From Arachis hypogaea (Eukaryota; Streptophyta; Magnoliopsida; Fabales; Fabaceae): 64,000 nt of DNA. The DNA lies in assembly GCF_003086295.3 (NCBI RefSeq), contig NC_092055.1, positions 126,023,484 through 126,087,483 of the forward strand, given 5' to 3'. Below the pieces are notes generated by a model that saw only the letters and a program-made list of their open reading frames with translations, was not told the DNA's origin and ran no database searches. Below, in pieces: positions 1-11,890 of the stretch (positions are counted from its first letter, which is position 1; each line of letters opens with the position of its first letter). A program made the translations under genes and the position numbers.

Positions 1-1391
1 GCGTTGGAAAGTAGACATCCAGGGATTTCCAGCAATATATAATAGTCCATACTTTGACCAAGTTTAGACGATGCAAACTGGCGTTCAACGCCAGCTCTCT
101 GCCCAATTCTGGCGTCCAGCGCCAGAAACAAGTTGCAAAGTGGAGTTCAACGCCCAAACTGGCACAAAAGCTGGCGTTCAACTCCAAGAATGACCTCTCC
201 ACATGTAGACTTCAAGCTCAGCCCAAGCACACACCAAGTGGGCCCCGGAAGTGGATTTATACATCAATTACTTACTTCTGTAAACCCTAGTAGCTAGTTT
301 ATTATAAATAGGACCTTTTACTATTGTATTAGACATCCTGGATTGTATTTCTGATCCTGTGATCTCGTTTTAGGGGCTGGCCGTTCGGCCATGCCTGGAC
401 CTTTCACTTATGTATTTTTCAACGGTAGAGTTTCTACACTCCATAGATTAAGGTGTGGAGCTCTGCTGTTCCTCAAAGATTAATGCAAAGTACTACTGTC
501 TTTCTATTCAATTCAACTTATTCCGCTTCTAAGATCCTCATTCGCACTTCAACCTGAATGTGATGAACGTGACAATCATCATCATTCCCTATGAACGCGT
601 GCCTGACAACCACTTCCGTTCTACATTAGATTGAATGAGTATCTCTTAGATCTCTTAATCAGAATCTTCGTGGTATAAGCTAGATTGATGGCGGCATTCA
701 TGAGAGTCCGGAAAGTCTAAACCTTGTCCGTGGTATTCCGAGTAGGACTCTGGGATTGAATGACTGTGACGAACTCCAAACTCGCGAGTGCTGGGCGTAG
801 TGATAGACGCAAAAGGATAGTAAATTCTATTCCAGTATGATCGAGAACCTCCAAGATGATTAGCCATGCAGTGACAGCGCATCGGACCATTTTCACAGAG
901 AGGAATAGGATGCAACCAACGACAAGGGTGATGCCTCCAGACGATTAGCCGTGCTGTGACAGAGCATTTGGACCATTTTCCCGAGAGGATTGAAAGTAGC
1001 CATTGGCACCGGTGACATCCTTACACAAAGCCAGCCATAGAAAGGAGTAAGACTGATTGGATGAAGACAGCAGGAAAGTAGAGGTTCAGAGGAATGAATG
1101 CATCTCCATACGCTTATCTGAAATTCTCACCAATGATTTACATAAGTATTTCTATCCTTATTTTTGTATTAATTTCGAAAACTCCATAACTATTTTATAT
1201 CCGCCTGACTGAGATTTACAAGGTGACCATAGCTTGCTTCATACCAACAATCTCCGTGGGATCGACCCTTACTCACGTAAGGTTTATTACTTGGACGACT
1301 CAGTGCACTTGCTGGTTAGTTATGCGAAGTTGTGAAGATATGTTTAGACCATGGTTCTGTGCATCCGTTTTTGGTGCCATCGCCAGGGAAT
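1..1391 (+). mobile_element. Ty3/gypsy 5' LTR (left-truncated) plus primer-binding site
   Basis: This is the right-hand part of a long terminal repeat that runs in from outside the window. Positions 75-190 hold several copies of the inverted 'ggcgttcaacgcc' type motif that is common in Arachis LTRs. Positions 1254-1320 carry 'gggatcgacccttactcac' and 'cttgctggttagtt', a block that recurs at 7345-7420. Positions 1372-1391 read TGGTGCCATCGCCAGGGAAT, which matches the complement of the tRNA-Asp 3' end except for four transitions. That is the primer site of Athila/Tat-type gypsy elements. The four differences are all C/T or G/A, as expected from decay of a methylated copy. No intact coding region follows; short ORFs here are not genes. 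Confidence 0.65.
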
Positions 1392-1439
1392 CAATTTTGA
1401 ACAATAATTCACAACCTGAGTAACAATTTCGCATACCAC

Positions 1440-3150
1440 AATGCTTGGTTAGTTGGGCTAGTATATTGTTGAAACAAGCCCAATGTGATAATGATCAGCC
1501 TTGATGCAAAATTATATATGATGAGTGGCTGAATTATTACTATGATGTTAGGTCAGATTTAATCATTATTGTTAGCCCAAATTAATTTTGGTTAGAAACC
1601 AACTAGCTTGATCCGAAAATTTAGAGAGAAAGCAAAGAATGCTTGCAACGGATCCCACTTCCATCATGTAGTGGATTTCAAACTTATTCAACTATCATTA
1701 ATTGCATTGGAATCATGAGAGAGAAATAGCAATTGATTTGAAGGCCATCAATGCTATCACACGCTACTAAGCAAAGGGAAGTGGAAAACTTAATTCATTT
1801 TCTTAGTTCCATTGATTATTGTTCAAATTTCTCTTTCTTCTCTCTCATCTTTCTCAAACCTTCGGTCACTTCACAGAGAAAACATGGAAGCTAAGGCAAG
1901 CTATCAGAAAGAAGAAGAAGCTAGTAGCAAGGGCATTGTGATGATGGCATCAAGAAAAATAAAATCTGAAGTATGGTGTGGTTGAGATTTTTTCCAAAAA
2001 AGGTAAGATGTGGTAAAGTGATCTCAAGCTCTGCATACCAAAAATGGTGTAGATCCATTCGGTCAGAGGAAGAAGATCCTTTGGAAGCATGGCTCATCTC
2101 TGCTTTTGCTAAACCACTACAGGAGGTAGCTACTGTAGCTACGTGGAGGATGAGGCAGAAGTTAGAGCAGATGGAGCTGTCATCATCAAGAACTCATCAA
2201 GGGCTAGGAATCCTTCTTGGAGTGCAAGTCAAGATAGAAGGCCCGGATTGATGAAGATTAGTGACAAGGGAAGACACAGAGGTAATTGCATGTTGGGTTT
2301 TACATTCGGTTTCCTTTCCTCTCTCTCTCTCTGGCCGAACCGGTTTTGGTTTGAAGAAGAAGAAGTTTAGCTTGGTTCAACAGTTTCAACCATGGAGGCT
2401 TTCCCTTCTATAAAAAAGGGAGAACAGCCAGGGATTGAAGTAAAGAGAGTGAGCACAGAGTTCTCATAGCTACCCAAGCTAACAGAAAATTTTCTCCTTC
2501 AATGTTCTTCATTTTGTAATTTTTCTGTTTACTTTTGTCTGTCTTTAGTCTCATGAAAAAAGGCAAACAGTGAGGTTTGTAAGAAAAAGCCATAGAGCGA
2601 AAAAAGACAGAGTATACAAAATTAAAATAAAAAGCCATAGATGTCCTAGAGGTCCTTTGTACATCTATGTTGTGTTTCATGATTCTGTGGGAGTCCCCTT
2701 GCAAGTTGGGTTAGCACTTAGCAGTTGAAAGCTTGGTAGGTGACCAAGTCAAGTTCAGGATTGGGGATAGATTCTGGACTTGTCCCGGATAGGAAGGGTA
2801 GTTCCTAGGGAGAATTGGTGTATGTAATCATGATGATTATAGTAAAATTCTATCATTGTTGTGATGGAGACTGGATGTAGGCTGCATTGCACTTGGCAGC
2901 TGAATTAGGATACTTCGTGGTGTAATTTTCTCTCTCTCTTCTACTCCATTTCTATTTCTGCTGCATAGGAGATAAAACTAAAAAATATCTCTTGCCTGGT
3001 TACAAGACAAAAAGAAAAAGTCTCATGGCTAGGTACGAGACAAAAAAAGCAAAAAGTCTCCAGAAGTTATTTTCAAAGACCAGCAAATGTTAATAAGCAA
3101 AAAGGGGGCTAAGATTCAACCCCCCTTTTCTTAACCACTAATAACCATCA
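1440..3150 (+). mobile_element. Copia-like (Sirevirus-type) LTR inserted in the gypsy remnant
   Basis: The segment lies between the gypsy primer-site region on the left and gypsy 3' internal sequence on the right. It ends with a purine-rich run followed by 'gattcaacccccc' and 'ttaaccactaataaccatca', a pattern I associate with copia LTR ends. It shares the string 'aattctatcattgttgtgat' (2850-2870) with a second copia LTR-like stretch at 59516-59535. ORFs at 1973-2370 are low-complexity and have no recognisable domain. I could not find a matching pair of target-site duplications, so the exact ends are approximate and the piece may be deleted on one side. Confidence 0.4.
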
Positions 3151-3985
3151 GAGGCCTTTGTTTCACTATGGCTCACATACTCATATGGCCTTACCCTTTC
3201 ATCACCCTTTGCAACCCAATGTTGAGCCTATGTTATCCCATTTGTTCTTTATTTTAGCACATCAATTAAGTGAAAAATAATAAATGTCCCTAATTTGAAT
3301 CCTTGGTTAGCTTAGACTAGTGAGGGTGTACATGAATTAAGTGTGGGAAATTTGGGTTTAGGAAATACTTGGTTTAGGAATTGGGTATTTTATATTCTTA
3401 TATAAAAATGTGAAAATAGTTTGGGCACTTTTTCATGCATCCAGCACTTTAATCATATGCATTAACTCATTATATAAAAAAAAGGAGAAAAAAAAGAAAA
3501 AAAAAGAGAGAAAAAGAAAAGAAAAAGATAAAGCAATAAAAGGGGACAAAATGTCCCAAGGTAAATAATGATATCAATACATGTGATTTGCATTCAAAAA
3601 TATCAAGGTGCATGAATGTGTGTAAAGATAGTCAATGGGTAGTTAGAATTTGCATTGTAATTACATAGAGTATCTTAGGTTTGGTGAAAAGTTTAGGTTA
3701 ATCAAGGATTTGGATTTTAGTCCACTTAACCAAATACATTCCTACATTGACCCTAACCCCATTACAACCTTGAAAAGAACTCGTGATATGTGTATTCATG
3801 CATTAAATTTTTGTTAATTGGTAGAAGAAGAGCAAGCCTTAGAAATCAAGATTAGTCGAGAAACGAGAGAATCGACCCTCAAACACTAGAGTGATTAAAG
3901 TGTATACACTTTCAATGAGAGTTCGGTGCTCGATTCTTTGTTTACGATTTAATTTGAATTTAAAGTGTATTTAGAGTAGTATTTG
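3150..3985 (+). mobile_element. Ty3/gypsy 3' non-coding internal fragment
   Basis: AT-rich non-coding sequence with the phrasing 'tgagagttcggtgctcgatt' near 3918-3937 and a purine tract (aaaaaaaaggagaaaa and similar, 3474-3530). From memory of legume Athila-like elements this resembles the region between pol and the 3' LTR. It may belong to the same original element as 1-1391, from which the coding part is missing. No ORF with a recognisable domain is present. Confidence 0.4.
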
Positions 3986-4171
3986 CATATTATTATTATT
4001 AGCATTATTATTATTATTATGTGTTTTTTGTAATTAGTGTAATATGATATTAGATTATAAATTAAATATATTAATAAATTATTAATGGTGACGTGTTATA
4101 TTAGAATATGTATAAATAAATTATGCATTGACGAGATTATTTTTATATTTTTGAAGTTTTATATAGATTAT

Positions 4172-6945
4172 ATGGATGGAGCAAAACTTGATGAGAGGTT
4201 ATGAGAAGAACACGTATATTCTGGATGAGGATAATCATATTGTCGAGAGGCTGTGAGACTTTGTATAAAATCTAAATTATATTTAATGTGAATAAAATTT
4301 ATAATTCTTTTAGTCGGAATTTAACATAATTTTGTTTGCCTTTTTAGGGTGATAGAATCTTACGCACTAGAAGAAATACACTGACATGCCCCAACGAGCT
4401 AGCCAGGCCATTCTTCACATGAGTAGACTTCGGTCATGTAGCCTACATGCTTCAGTGGGACCATGATTAGGCGTTAGTGTCTGCTTGATCGAGAGGTGGT
4501 GTTCGAAGTCACATACTTCTCATTTGTCCTGGGAGATGACTGATAAACCACTATTTTATGGTATATTTTGAATTGAATTGAGTGGATTTTGTCAACTATT
4601 CTCACACTTATTCATGTAAATTGCATGTTTTTAAGTTTCCTTCCTAATTTTGTGCTATGATTGAAAACATGCTTCCTAAGCCTTTAAATCACTAATTTTT
4701 AATCCTATGTTATTATCATTTGATGCCGTGATATGTGCGTTAAGTCATTACAGGATTTATAGGGCAGGAATGGCATAGAGAATGAAGAGGAAGCACGCTA
4801 AAGTGGAAGGAACACAAGAATTTAAAGATTTGAGAAGCTGGAAGCGACACGTGCACATGGCTAAAGCGTACGCGTGATCAAGCCAGTTTCCAAGCGACAT
4901 GTAAACGTGATCGATGCATACGCGTGACTTTGTGCAGAGCCCACCGATGCGTACGCGTGGCTGACGCATACGCGTGACGAGCGTCACGTGTTGTAATTAA
5001 AGGAATACGCTGGGGTGATTTCTGGACTGATTTTGGCCCAGTTTCAAGCCCAAAAATGCAGACTAGAGGTTGGGATAGAGCTGAGATTGAACACACTTCA
5101 CACTTTAGCTTAGTTTTTAAGTTTTGACATTCTAGTGAGAGAAACTCCTACTTCTCTCTAGGATTTTTGGTATTCTTAATTTTACTTTCACTTGGATCTT
5201 GAGAGAAGCTACGGCTATCTTCATTTGGAGTCATTTTTCTTAGAGTTTTCTTCTCTAATTCCTTTATTATTCTTTTCTATTTGGTTACTTGAATTCATGT
5301 TTGGATTGTGTTTCTATTGAATTTTGTTAATGCATTGAGTTATTTCCATGTTTATTGTTATTGCTTATTCTATTCTTGTTAATTATTTCCAGTGGTAATT
5401 TGAATTGGATTATTTTCTAGTTTTTATCATGTCTTTTATTTTTGCTCACCAAGTGTTTGAGAAAATATCATCCATGATCATGGAGTAGATTTCCTTGCTT
5501 GGTTTGGGATTGAGTAATTGGAGCCACTTGAATTGTTATATTCAAGTGTTGATTGGTAATTGAATATTGCTATTTAGCTTGAAACTCACTAACTCTAGTT
5601 CTTCTCTACGAAGTGACTATGACTTGTGAGTTAAAGTTAATTGTTTCACTTGACTTTCCTTCACTTGTTAGAGGATAACTAAGTAAGAGCAATGAGCTTT
5701 TATCATCACACTTGGAAAAGACAATGAGGATAGAAATTCTGATTCTCACCCCTAACCAAGACTTTTTATATTGATTAATTACTAACTCTTGATGGTTAAC
5801 TATTGCTCTAATTTTCTAGTTATTTATTTTTCTTGTTCTCAACTTCAAAAATCTCCAGAAAAATCAAAACCAATAATTTGCTCCTTATGTCAACTGCTAG
5901 GGAAACGACTCGAGATTCTACTCCCGGTTATTGAATTTAACTGTGACACACTTTTTAACTCTGAGTAGCAAAAATCTCGTCGGTTAAGACTATACTTGCG
6001 ACTTTGATTTGAAAAAATATTTTTGGTAATCTTGACCAACATTCATCCGCTTGTCAATGACGATCACCCTGTAGGATGTGGCTTATAAGTTGGGACTTCG
6101 GAAAGAAGAAGATCCTGTTACTGACTAAATGATAGGATAGAAGATGTTCTACGATAAACTTAGCTTGAAAAATTTATATATGCAGTTGCTAGGGGACGCA
6201 CCAGAGCATACTAATAGACAGGATCAGCGTAAGTGGGTCGTTAATCTATTGTGGTTCCGGTTGCAAGTATGCTAATCCTTTCTCTAGCAGCAGATGTGTC
6301 GAATGACACATAACAAGAAGCAGAACTTGAGTGGCTATAGTGGTTTACTCCTTTCTTGGGCTTATCATTGCATTCTTCCGTGTCGACCCCAAGGATTTGA
6401 TGAGCGGAGATTTTCATAGGCTCAGAGGTATTTAGTATTTTTTATTTGTTTCATTGCTCTCAAAATTTCTGACCATGCATGTGTAATTTATGATAACTAA
6501 TGAAATTTGCAGGTGGTTAGAGTGTGAGTCAGCTAGGGACCGTGAGAAGACAAAGTTGAGGACCTAGAGATGAATTCTCAATAGTATTAGGATGATTAAC
6601 GTAAGTGATCCATATATTTGTATTTAATTAGAAATTTGCTCATAAGTAATTGCCTTGTTATATATTTTGCAACATGTAGATTATTTTCAAGTTGATTGGA
6701 TTCCTTATGAGGACCCACGTATCAAAGACATCGTTCTGGATAGCGTACTACAGGGCACAAGTACATGTAATGTTATGTGCCCTCTACTATGCTTTTCGAT
6801 CATCGAGTGGTTCCAAGTAGATCGTGTAGTTAGGCAGTTCGGTGGAGATCAACATATCCCTACAGTACCTCTCAATATCGCTGTGATGCACGGACAACAC
6901 GATCATGATGGTCATTGGGTCAGAGGGAAATGCTACCCAGAGTAG
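4172..6945 (+). pseudogene. Plant mobile domain (PMD / MAIN-like) pseudogene, split by a solo LTR
   Basis: Translation in shifting frames gives the PMD signature in order: a short first exon from 4172 (MDGAKL...), then 4484-4540 (LIERW...SHTSHLSWEMT), continuing after the LTR at 6061 (ITL-stop-DVAYKLGLR), then 'SWAYHCILPCRPQGFDERRF' around 6355-6420, 'WLECESARDREK' near 6516, and a final exon 6676-6945 (DYFQVDWIPYEDPRIKD ... PLLCFSIIEWFQVDRVVRQFG). PMD proteins occur as host MAIN/MAIL genes and as passengers of Mutator-like and gypsy elements. Several in-frame stops, a frameshift near 4200 and the 1.5-kb LTR insertion make this copy non-functional. The intron positions still have GT/AG-like borders. 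Confidence 0.75.
4541..6056 (+). mobile_element. Solo LTR A, 1516 bp, 5-bp TSD ATGAC
   Basis: The element begins TGATAAACCACTATTTTATG and ends TTGTCA, so it has TG...CA termini. It is flanked by the perfect duplication ATGAC at 4536-4540 and 6057-6061. Removing it and one duplication rejoins the PMD reading frame (HLSWEMTITL). No internal retrotransposon sequence is present, so this is a solo LTR left by LTR-LTR recombination. It contains a cluster of 'gcgtacgcgtga'-like motifs at 4865-4990. It is clearly homologous to solo LTR C (53684-55143) and more distantly to solo LTR B (48583-50033, opposite orientation). Confidence 0.92.
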
Positions 6946-6989
6946 GGTAGCATATAATCATCTTATATTTAGGTAATTAGGGTTTTTGT

Positions 6990-7435
6990 GGCATATAAAC
7001 TAGAATTGAACTTCACCCTCTAATTGGAATTAAGTGACCAAGGAATTGGCGGTTGATGAATTTTAGAGGAGACTAAAAAGGTCTAAGGAATTAGAGTTTA
7101 GTCACATATAGTTTGCCATGAATTAAATCTTGCATGATTAAAATAGTTAGTAAAAAAAGTCAATCCGGAAAATAGATATCTCTGAAGCCTTAACTGTTTC
7201 TCCATATATTATTCACAACTTATTTACTGCTTGCTTTCTGATATTCTAAATTTACTGTTAATGTTTTTGAACCTTCAACACCATTTTCTATTTGTCTGAC
7301 TAAGCCAATCACTTAACCATTGTTGCTTGATCCATCAATCCTCGTGGGATCGACCCTCACTCACCTGAGGTATTACTTGGAACGACTCGGTGCACTTGCC
7401 GGTTAGTTTGTGGTTATAAATTCCACACCACATGT
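6990..7435 (+). mobile_element. Gypsy LTR 3'-end fragment
   Basis: Positions 7345-7420 repeat the block seen at 1254-1320: 'gggatcgaccctcactcac', 'aacgactcggtgcacttgcc', 'ggttagttt'. This matches the end of the LTR at the window start. No primer-binding site follows, so only an LTR fragment remains. It sits directly after the PMD pseudogene. Confidence 0.6.
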
Positions 7436-7439
7436 CAAT

Positions 7440-7860
7440 AAATATAGAATGAGGAGAACTAAATATAACAGATTATTTATAATCTAATAATATTTTCTCG
7501 ATCATAATGAATTGCTAATAGTGGCGTTTGAGCCATTTTACAAATAAAAATAAAAGTAAGAGATAGAGGTAAAGAAGTAAATTTATGTGGAGATAGTGCA
7601 AATGAATTCACCTCACACTCGCTATATATATGTCGTTGGGATTTGTGAAAGGTGAACTGAGGGGTGAAGCATGTAGTTCGCCTAAAGTCTAGGCAAACTG
7701 AGTAAGATGTAGAGCAGTTCGCCTAGATATTAGGCAAATTGTAAAAAAAAATAAATGAATACCGATAATTAAAGCCATTTTAATTTTTTTTTTAGGAAAT
7801 AATAAAAAAAATTTAATTATTCCAGAAAAAATCCTATAAATCTATCATATAATAATATAA
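7440..7860. other. Non-coding; two palindrome-like GTTCGCCTA...TAGGCAAA units
   Basis: Two short imperfect palindromes, 'gttcgcctaaagtctaggca' near 7677 and 'gttcgcctagatattaggca' near 7719, lie about 45 bp apart. They resemble in design the subterminal palindromes of the MULEs elsewhere in this window but have a different core. They may be the end of the element that carried the PMD pseudogene upstream. The rest is AT-rich with no ORF of note. Confidence 0.35.
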
Positions 7861-9406
7861 GGGGTGTTCAAGACCCAACTTGGCCTGAAATTCGATCTGG
7901 TTCCAAGGTATATTTTGCTGAGTTTGGAGTTGCCAGTTTTATCCAGTGTTATTTTCAAATCGGATTCGGGTTATAATTCAGATCACCAGGTCCGGTCAGA
8001 AGTTGTTTTTCATAATAAAAAGGGTAAAGTATGTTTTTCGTCCCTAACATTTTCGAAAATTTTCAAAATTGTCCTTGACTTTTAATTTGGTTCAATTTTA
8101 TCCTCAACGTTTTAAATCTATTTCAATTTTATCCTCATTATTGATTTTTTGGCAATTAACTCTGAATCAAAATTTTTCCTATTCTACCCTTTTAATTTTA
8201 TTCTAACGCCACATTTTTTCTCTGTCATTTTCCCAGTTTCTCCACCCTCTCCCTCATTTTCTCTCCTTCTTCTTTCTACGTCTGTTGTCGTCATCGCTGT
8301 TAACGGCAAGCTGTCCTTTTGATTTTATCTCCATCCTTTTCCTCTACTTCTTCTTTAACATCGTTCACCACTTCCTCTTTCCCCTTTTCTTAGCCATATT
8401 TGAAGTCTATTTACTTTAATCTCTCTTTTCTTTCTTTGCCACAAACTCTGATTCTAATTGTTGTGTTGTTGTTGGTGGTAATGGGAGGAATGGTGGTGAT
8501 GTTGATAATGTTGAGGTTGTTGCGGTTGTGTTTATATGTGGGGTGAGGTCGTGATGGGTGAGTGGTGAAGTTGCAGAGAGAAGGCGACAGTGGACGAGGG
8601 CAAAGGAGGAAGCAGAGGTGAGATGATGGTAAAATGAAGATAGAGGAACAGATAGAGTAGGGTGGCGGCAAAGAAGTGAAGGTTTGGGTTAGATGAGTTG
8701 TTATTGTTGTTGTTGATGATGATAATATAATGATGATGATCGGTGAGATGGTGGTATTATGATGGCAGTGGTACATTGAGATAGCGACAATGGCATTAAT
8801 GAGGTGAGGTGAAGTTGGGGGGTGGAGGTAGAGCTATGAAAGTTGAAGGGCTTGTCATGGATGCAGAAAGAATTGGTCTTTAGGGATAAAATTAGAAGGG
8901 TAAAATAAAAAAAAAAAAAATTTGACTTAGAGTTGATTGACAAAAAGTTATAAAAAAGGATAAAATTGAACTTATTTTAAAAGTTAAGGGCAAAAGTCAA
9001 TCAAATTAAACGTTAAGGACAATTTTAAAAAATTTTTAAAAAAGTTAGGAACAAAAAGTATATTTTACCCTAATAAAAAATATATTTTAGAGTGAAATTA
9101 ATAATGTTATATTATATTTTTTACTTTAATTAATATTTTTAATATTATACGGTATTTTTTTACTTTAAAATAATTTATTTCGGTATAAATATAATATAAC
9201 ATTTGTTAAATTTTATTTTTAAAAATAAAGTTTTATTACTTTAGTATATAAAATTTATAAATGTGTATATGCTAATTTTACATCAAATCGATCTGATTTA
9301 ACTTGGTCTATTTCGGATCACTTTCGGATCGAGTTAAAATAGATCAACTGACCTTTTAGGACTAGGTTCGGGTCCAATTAAATTTGTTCCGGCCTATGAA
9401 CACCTC
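7861..9406. mobile_element. TIR element remnant (GGGGTGTTCA ends) hosting a nested element
   Basis: The left end reads GGGGTGTTCAAGACC and the right end, read on the minus strand, GAGGTGTTCATAGGCC. The sequence next to both ends is rich in 'cggatc/gggtc' words. It has no transposase. A complete second element (8022-9070) is inserted in it. Flanking sequence is too AT-rich to recognise a target duplication with certainty. hAT-like origin is a guess from the end sequence. Confidence 0.45.
8022..9070. mobile_element. Non-autonomous Mutator-type long-TIR element, 9-bp TSD
   Basis: The ends begin GGGTAAAGTATG and, on the other strand, GGGTAAAATATA. The inverted similarity extends about 150-200 bp inward ('ttcaattttatcct', 'ttggcaattaactctg'). 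The flanks are a perfect 9-bp duplication TAATAAAAA at 8013-8021 and 9071-9079, the hallmark length for Mutator elements. The interior encodes only low-complexity His/Thr/Ser-rich ORFs with no recognisable domain. A sister element with the same TIR family is in the ASI1 intron at 35369-36648. Confidence 0.88.
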
Positions 9407-10150
9407 TAAATAATTATCCTTAGATTTTTAATTGTGGATATTTTCAATTTGTAAAAAAATATTTCTTTAATTCTAATAATTTTTATACTGGTAAAAACTA
9501 ATTATAAATTTATAAGTAGTATAAGGACTCAATTAAAAAAAATATAAAAATCTAAATATAATAACTAAAAAGATTAAGAGAATAATTAAACAAAAAATAA
9601 ATAATAAAAAATGGTAAATGAGAATTAGAAATCTCAGATACGAGCATTCATGAAGGATTTATGTATATTGATGGCGGTAGGGGTTACAAAACTCTCGAAA
9701 AACAAAACTATTTTAGTATGGTTCTTTATTATCCAAAATATTATATGCATATGAAAAATTAATCACTAAATTAGTTATTATCTATTTATATATAAATATA
9801 TATATTGTTTAACTATTTTTAATGTATATTTTATATTTTAATATAATTTTATAATAATAACTAATTTAATTATTACACATAACATAATTATTTTATTATT
9901 TTGTATCTATATATTCTATTATAAGAGATAAAATTTTAATCTTTACTTAGATAAATCACTTAAATAAATTATTTGAGATAAAATTTTACTTAAATATCAT
10001 GATTTTAATTTGGTTACATTTTTATTTCATTAACCTTTTATGCAAATCTTTGTAGGTAATACCATTTACAATTTTCATGTACAACAATTTAGTAGGTGGT
10101 GTTACTTTAGAGTAAATCCTCATAAGTCAACTTCTAGCAGTTTAATATGG
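9407..10150. other. AT-rich intergenic DNA, nothing recognised
   Basis: Very AT-rich sequence with no ORF of note, no clear repeat boundaries and no RNA gene that I can see. Confidence 0.5.
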
Positions 10151-10540
10151 AAATAAATTGTGCCATACTACAACGATTTTTACTGGAATATTTTTAAATA
10201 AATAAAATAAATATTTTATTTACATATATATAGGTAATTTAAAATATTTTTATTGATTTGTATTGCATTACATATTTATTTATACTGTAAATGAAATAAG
10301 ATACGTCATGTAATTCACGTATTGTATTTGTACATGTGTTATGACACGTAACTTATCTCGTTTACAATGTAAATGAGATAGAAACATTCTTATTTCGTTT
10401 ACACTGTAAACGAGATAAAGTTTAGACGCGTCTATATAAAAAATTCGTTCACAGTGCATCAAGTGTCACTTTTATTGCCTTTAACCTTCATTTCTCCCTT
10501 TGTCAGACATTTTTCTTGATATTTTTTAGATACTCGGATG

Positions 10541-11336
10541 TTATGGCATGCGTATATGCATAAGACGATGACATCAACTGCTTGAATGCGACTTGACACA
10601 TCATGGGAGCGATCGACTTTTAGGTTAGTGTTGTTATTTTTCTCTTTTAAATAAATATGCATACAATTATAGTTAGAGTACTTTGATAGATTTGGTATTG
10701 TTATACATTAGTAGAATAAATTATGTTTTGATAACATAAAATAGGTTAATTAGCATGTTATTAGCATTTGTTAGGTGGTGGAATGTATTCTTAGTAAATG
10801 TTAATTAATTAATTTAATTGAACTTATTAGTTAATTTAATTTATTTACTAAATGTTATTATGTTTTCTTATTTCTTTAAATCGAATTTTATATTTTTAAT
10901 TTTAATTTTGAATATGCTAGATAACTTATTTTACTAGATATTTGTTGCAATGATGTTGGATAAATTTTTAAAAGTTTGATTTTTAAAGTTAATTATTCTG
11001 AAACGTGAAATAATTTTTTATTATTATTTTTATCTTTTTATTTCGAAATAAAAATCTTTACAATTGAAATATAATTTTTATTGAAATGTTTTATTTTTTA
11101 ACAGAAGCCTTGCCTACTACTCTCTAAGCGAGTGAGCCACACTCTTGCACCACCGAACGCTATTCTTCCTTACTCAGGGAGACTGGGTTTGGCGATATAG
11201 TACAGCTCAAGGACTTTTCCTTTAACAACTCTCTGATTACTGCATTCGTGGAGCGTTGGCATACGAAAATCCACACTTTTCACCTGTCTTGGAGTGAGTG
11301 CACCATCATCCTGTTGTCTCAAGTTGGTAAGTAAGA
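10541..11336 (+). pseudogene. PMD gene fragment of the MULE remnant
   Basis: The first exon near 10541-10618 matches the first PMD exon of the large MULE (MAC..., NCLNAT-stop-HIMGAIDF) and ends at a GT donor. A second exon opens after an AG at about 11104: PCLLLSKRVSHTLAPP..., then in another frame NNSLITAFVERW and HTFHLSW, and SECTII. The PMD core that should follow is missing. At least one frameshift and one stop are visible. Function is lost. Confidence 0.65.
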
Positions 11337-11340
11337 ATGA

Positions 11341-11890
11341 CTAGGCCTCTGTAGTCTCAGATTCAATAATTACAAATGCCACAGGAAGGATATTACTGTT
11401 ACTATTTTGTGCCACTCCAATTAGCAACACACCACCATATTTTCCATACAGATACGTGCCATCGACGGAGACGAAGGGCATGCAATACATCAAAGCCTCC
11501 ACAAAGGCAGGAAAAGTCCAAAATACTTTATTAAATTGGCTGCAGTTGCATACCACTAAGTGCCCATTATAGTATGGTACGGCCCTAAAATCACATATTG
11601 TTCTGGAAAAACAAATCTGCAATGCTTGCAGCAATCTTGGCATCTTATTATATGATTCCTCTCAATCATCGTATATCTCTGCAATTGCCTTTTGCTTTAC
11701 CATTCAGACCTTTCTGTATGGGAGTTTGAAGTGATAGCTTTGCCTAACTGCACCTGATAGAATAAGGATAGTGACTGATGAGCTGGACTATATGAAGGAC
11801 AGAATAACACTACAAATGAGGTTGTTGTCCAATTGTCGATGGTCTTGGAACATAGTGGGGGCTAAATGCTATTCATAATCTCCTTAAAAA
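11341..11890 (-). pseudogene. MULE (MuDR-type) transposase fragment with retained first catalytic Asp
   Basis: The minus-strand ORF 11643-11341 reads PRLLQALQICFSRTICDF... and includes VDGTYLYGKYGGVLL and SNILPVAFVIIESE. This is the start of the MULE transposase catalytic domain; the D of VDGTY is the first residue of the DDE triad. Sequence at 11650-11890 adds upstream pieces (NRNDRNHSIIR-type helical region, RWSWNIVGAKCYS). The second Asp, the Glu, the SWIM and the CCHC modules are missing. It is homologous to 53287-53589 in the large MULE, where that Asp has changed to Asn. Confidence 0.75.

Noticed and set aside
54..290. 78-codon ORF at the left edge
   Set aside because: It lies in LTR sequence with repeated inverted motifs and has no coding signature.
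8411..8943. Minus-strand ORFs rich in His, Thr, Ile (121 and 80 codons)
   Set aside because: They are simple-sequence ORFs inside the non-autonomous element 8022-9070, with no domain.
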